From positions 1-6,408 of the forward strand of contig JACQHN010000565.1 of the NCBI GenBank assembly GCA_016199015.1: a stretch of 6,408 nucleotides of DNA, given 5' to 3'. The position numbers and the translations under genes are program-made. Below, one piece after another: positions 5,483 through 6,408 of the stretch. This DNA comes from Nitrospira defluvii. Lineage in GTDB: Bacteria > Nitrospirota > Nitrospiria > Nitrospirales > Nitrospiraceae. The notes beneath the pieces are model-generated. The model saw nothing but the letters and a program-made list of their open reading frames with translations, was not told the DNA's origin and made no database searches. How positions within the stretch are numbered: the stretch's first letter is position 1; each line of letters starts with the position of its first letter.

Positions 5483-6343
5483 ATGCGCGCCGTCGTTGCT
5501 GTCGACTGGTCCGAGCAGTCTTTCAACGCCGTCAAGGTCGTCTGCCGCCTCTTCACGCACGAGGAGTTGACGCTCATCCATGCGGTGGACCTCCGCCCAT
5601 TCGAAAACCCGCTTTTCGCGCAACCGCTCGGCCGCAGAAGTGCTGAAGAACTTCGACAGGGGATGGTGGCGGCGGGAGAACGCCTGCTGGAGCAAACCGG
5701 CGCCTTAATTCCTTTAACGGTCCATTCCTCCCTCAAGCGAGTCTGCAAGATCGGGAATCCGGCTCCGGTTGTGCTGGAGAGCATCCGTTCGTCTCGGGCG
5801 GACTTGGTCGCGGTCGGATCACGGGGGCGTGGACGACTCGCGGAGTTGATCTTAGGCAGCGTCTCGCACCGGGTGGTGCTCCATGCCCCTTGTGCGGCCC
5901 TGCTGGTCAAGGACGATCCTGGAACCATTCGACGTGTCCTCCTGACCGTTGAAGGACAGGAAGATTCACTCCGTCTGGCCACGTGGCTGAGCACCCATCG
6001 GTTCAACCAGCCGGTTGAGTTGTCCCTGTTGAACGTGGTGCCGACCATCCCCGTCGGTGATGCGGCGACGGAAGGCTCCTACGGCAAGTGGGCGGCCGAG
6101 ATGGAACAATATGCCCGCGAACTCGTGCAGGATAACGTTGCAACCCTGCGAACCATTTTTTCCACCGTCACCGCGCAGATCGAGCGTGGTGATCCGGCCC
6201 AATGTATTGCGAAAGCGGCACGCCATGCCGATCTGGTGATCGTGGGGTCGCATGGTTGGAAAGGCCTTGAGCACTTCCTGCTCGGCAGCGTCTCACACGC
6301 GGTGTTGCACAAAGTGGCCTGTCCCGTCCTGGTCATTCGGTGA
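5483..6343 (+). CDS. Tandem-domain universal stress protein (UspA family)
   Basis: 286 residues, the usual length for two fused UspA domains in one cytoplasmic chain. Such proteins bind ATP and help cells survive starvation, oxidative or respiratory stress. Domain 1 spans about 1-143: strand AVVAVDWSEQS with Asp8, then the ATP motif G-x2-G-x9-G-S at 112-126. Domain 2 spans about 149-286: strand RRVLLTVEGQE, then the same motif at 255-269. Both glycine motifs are intact, so both domains may bind nucleotide. In domain 2 the usual Asp of the first strand is Glu157, a mild deviation. ATG 5483 is chosen because AGGGAG (5472-5477) lies 5 nt upstream and the first UspA strand begins at once. The in-frame start at 5351 would add 44 residues unlike the family. 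Confidence 0.94.
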   Translation: MRAVVAVDWSEQSFNAVKVVCRLFTHEELTLIHAVDLRPFENPLFAQPLGRRSAEELRQGMVAAGERLLEQTGALIPLTVHSSLKRVCKIGNPAPVVLESIRSSRADLVAVGSRGRGRLAELILGSVSHRVVLHAPCAALLVKDDPGTIRRVLLTVEGQEDSLRLATWLSTHRFNQPVELSLLNVVPTIPVGDAATEGSYGKWAAEMEQYARELVQDNVATLRTIFSTVTAQIERGDPAQCIAKAARHADLVIVGSHGWKGLEHFLLGSVSHAVLHKVACPVLVIR

Positions 6344-6353
6344 GAGGGGGCCT

Positions 6354-6365
6354 GGCACCTGTGCC
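6354..6365. terminator. Small palindrome GGCAC-CT-GTGCC between convergent genes
   Basis: 5-bp arms with a 2-nt centre, 10 bp after the universal stress protein stop and just before the stop of a possible minus-strand gene. The place suits a shared terminator, but no T-run follows on either strand, so it may only be a palindrome. Confidence 0.25.
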
Positions 6366-6370
6366 GATGC

Positions 6371-6408
6371 TCAATCGTAGAGCCGGAAGCGGTCGGCCTC
6401 GACCTCGA
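6371..6408 (-). CDS. Possible C-terminal end of a minus-strand gene
   Basis: Reading leftward from the window edge, one frame gives 11 codons (EVEADRFRLYD) ending in TGA at 6373-6371. The amino-acid mix is protein-like and the convergent arrangement with the stress protein is reasonable. The fragment is too short to identify. Confidence 0.3.
   Translation of the reverse strand, partial: EVEADRFRLYD

Noticed and set aside
5309..6048. Minus-strand open frames (128 and 192 codons) over the stress protein
   Set aside because: They are antisense shadows of a clear two-domain UspA gene.
6350..6370. TGGCAC resembling a sigma-54 -24 box
   Set aside because: No TTGC-type -12 element follows at the required spacing, and no gene starts downstream on that strand.

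Overview
The window is bacterial chromosomal DNA with moderately high G+C (roughly 55-60% by eye), strong AGGAGG-type ribosome binding sites and mostly short intergenic gaps. There is no rRNA, tRNA, integrase or transposase to place it. The mix of a DUF3303 protein, a 57-residue helical protein of a kind I recall from Nitrospira-like genomes, a tandem UspA protein and GCGTAT-type intergenic repeats makes a Nitrospira-like environmental bacterium my best guess. That guess is inference only and is held weakly.

Region 1 (1-3177, minus strand, read right to left) is a metabolic block. A SnoaL/NTF2-like small cyclase-or-isomerase-fold protein (3177-2773) is followed after 8 bp by a class III PLP-dependent aminotransferase (2764-1535). 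A DUF3303 protein (1377-1096) comes next, then a zinc-dependent alcohol dehydrogenase of the YahK/cinnamyl-alcohol type that runs off the left edge (965 to before 1). The first two are almost certainly co-transcribed. The last two follow in the same direction after gaps of 157 and 130 bp, so they may have their own transcripts. An aminotransferase plus an aldehyde/alcohol oxidoreductase would suit interconversion of an amine, aldehyde and alcohol, but no substrate can be read from the sequence.

Region 2 (3178-4522) is gene-poor. It holds one orphan 118-residue ORF on the plus strand (3566-3922), preceded by a 26-codon ORF that overlaps it by TGATG. After it comes about 520 bp of repeat-rich, apparently non-coding DNA. 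This contains several GCGTAT-family words in direct and inverted orientation, a 13-bp perfect inverted repeat, a degenerate direct repeat, and a 14-bp perfect palindrome just upstream of a TATAAT box.

Region 3 (4523-5482) holds two small genes that converge: a 64-residue single-pass membrane protein (plus) and a 57-residue helical soluble protein (minus). The minus gene has its own TATAAT box, with a 7-bp-arm inverted repeat upstream that could be an operator. About 440 bp without a convincing gene follows.

Region 4 (5483-6408) holds a 286-residue tandem universal stress protein with two intact ATP-binding motifs on the plus strand. At the right edge there may be the last 11 codons of a minus-strand gene.

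Nothing here proves a new system. The items most worth checking are the SnoaL-aminotransferase pair and the repeat-rich stretch at 3949-4260.
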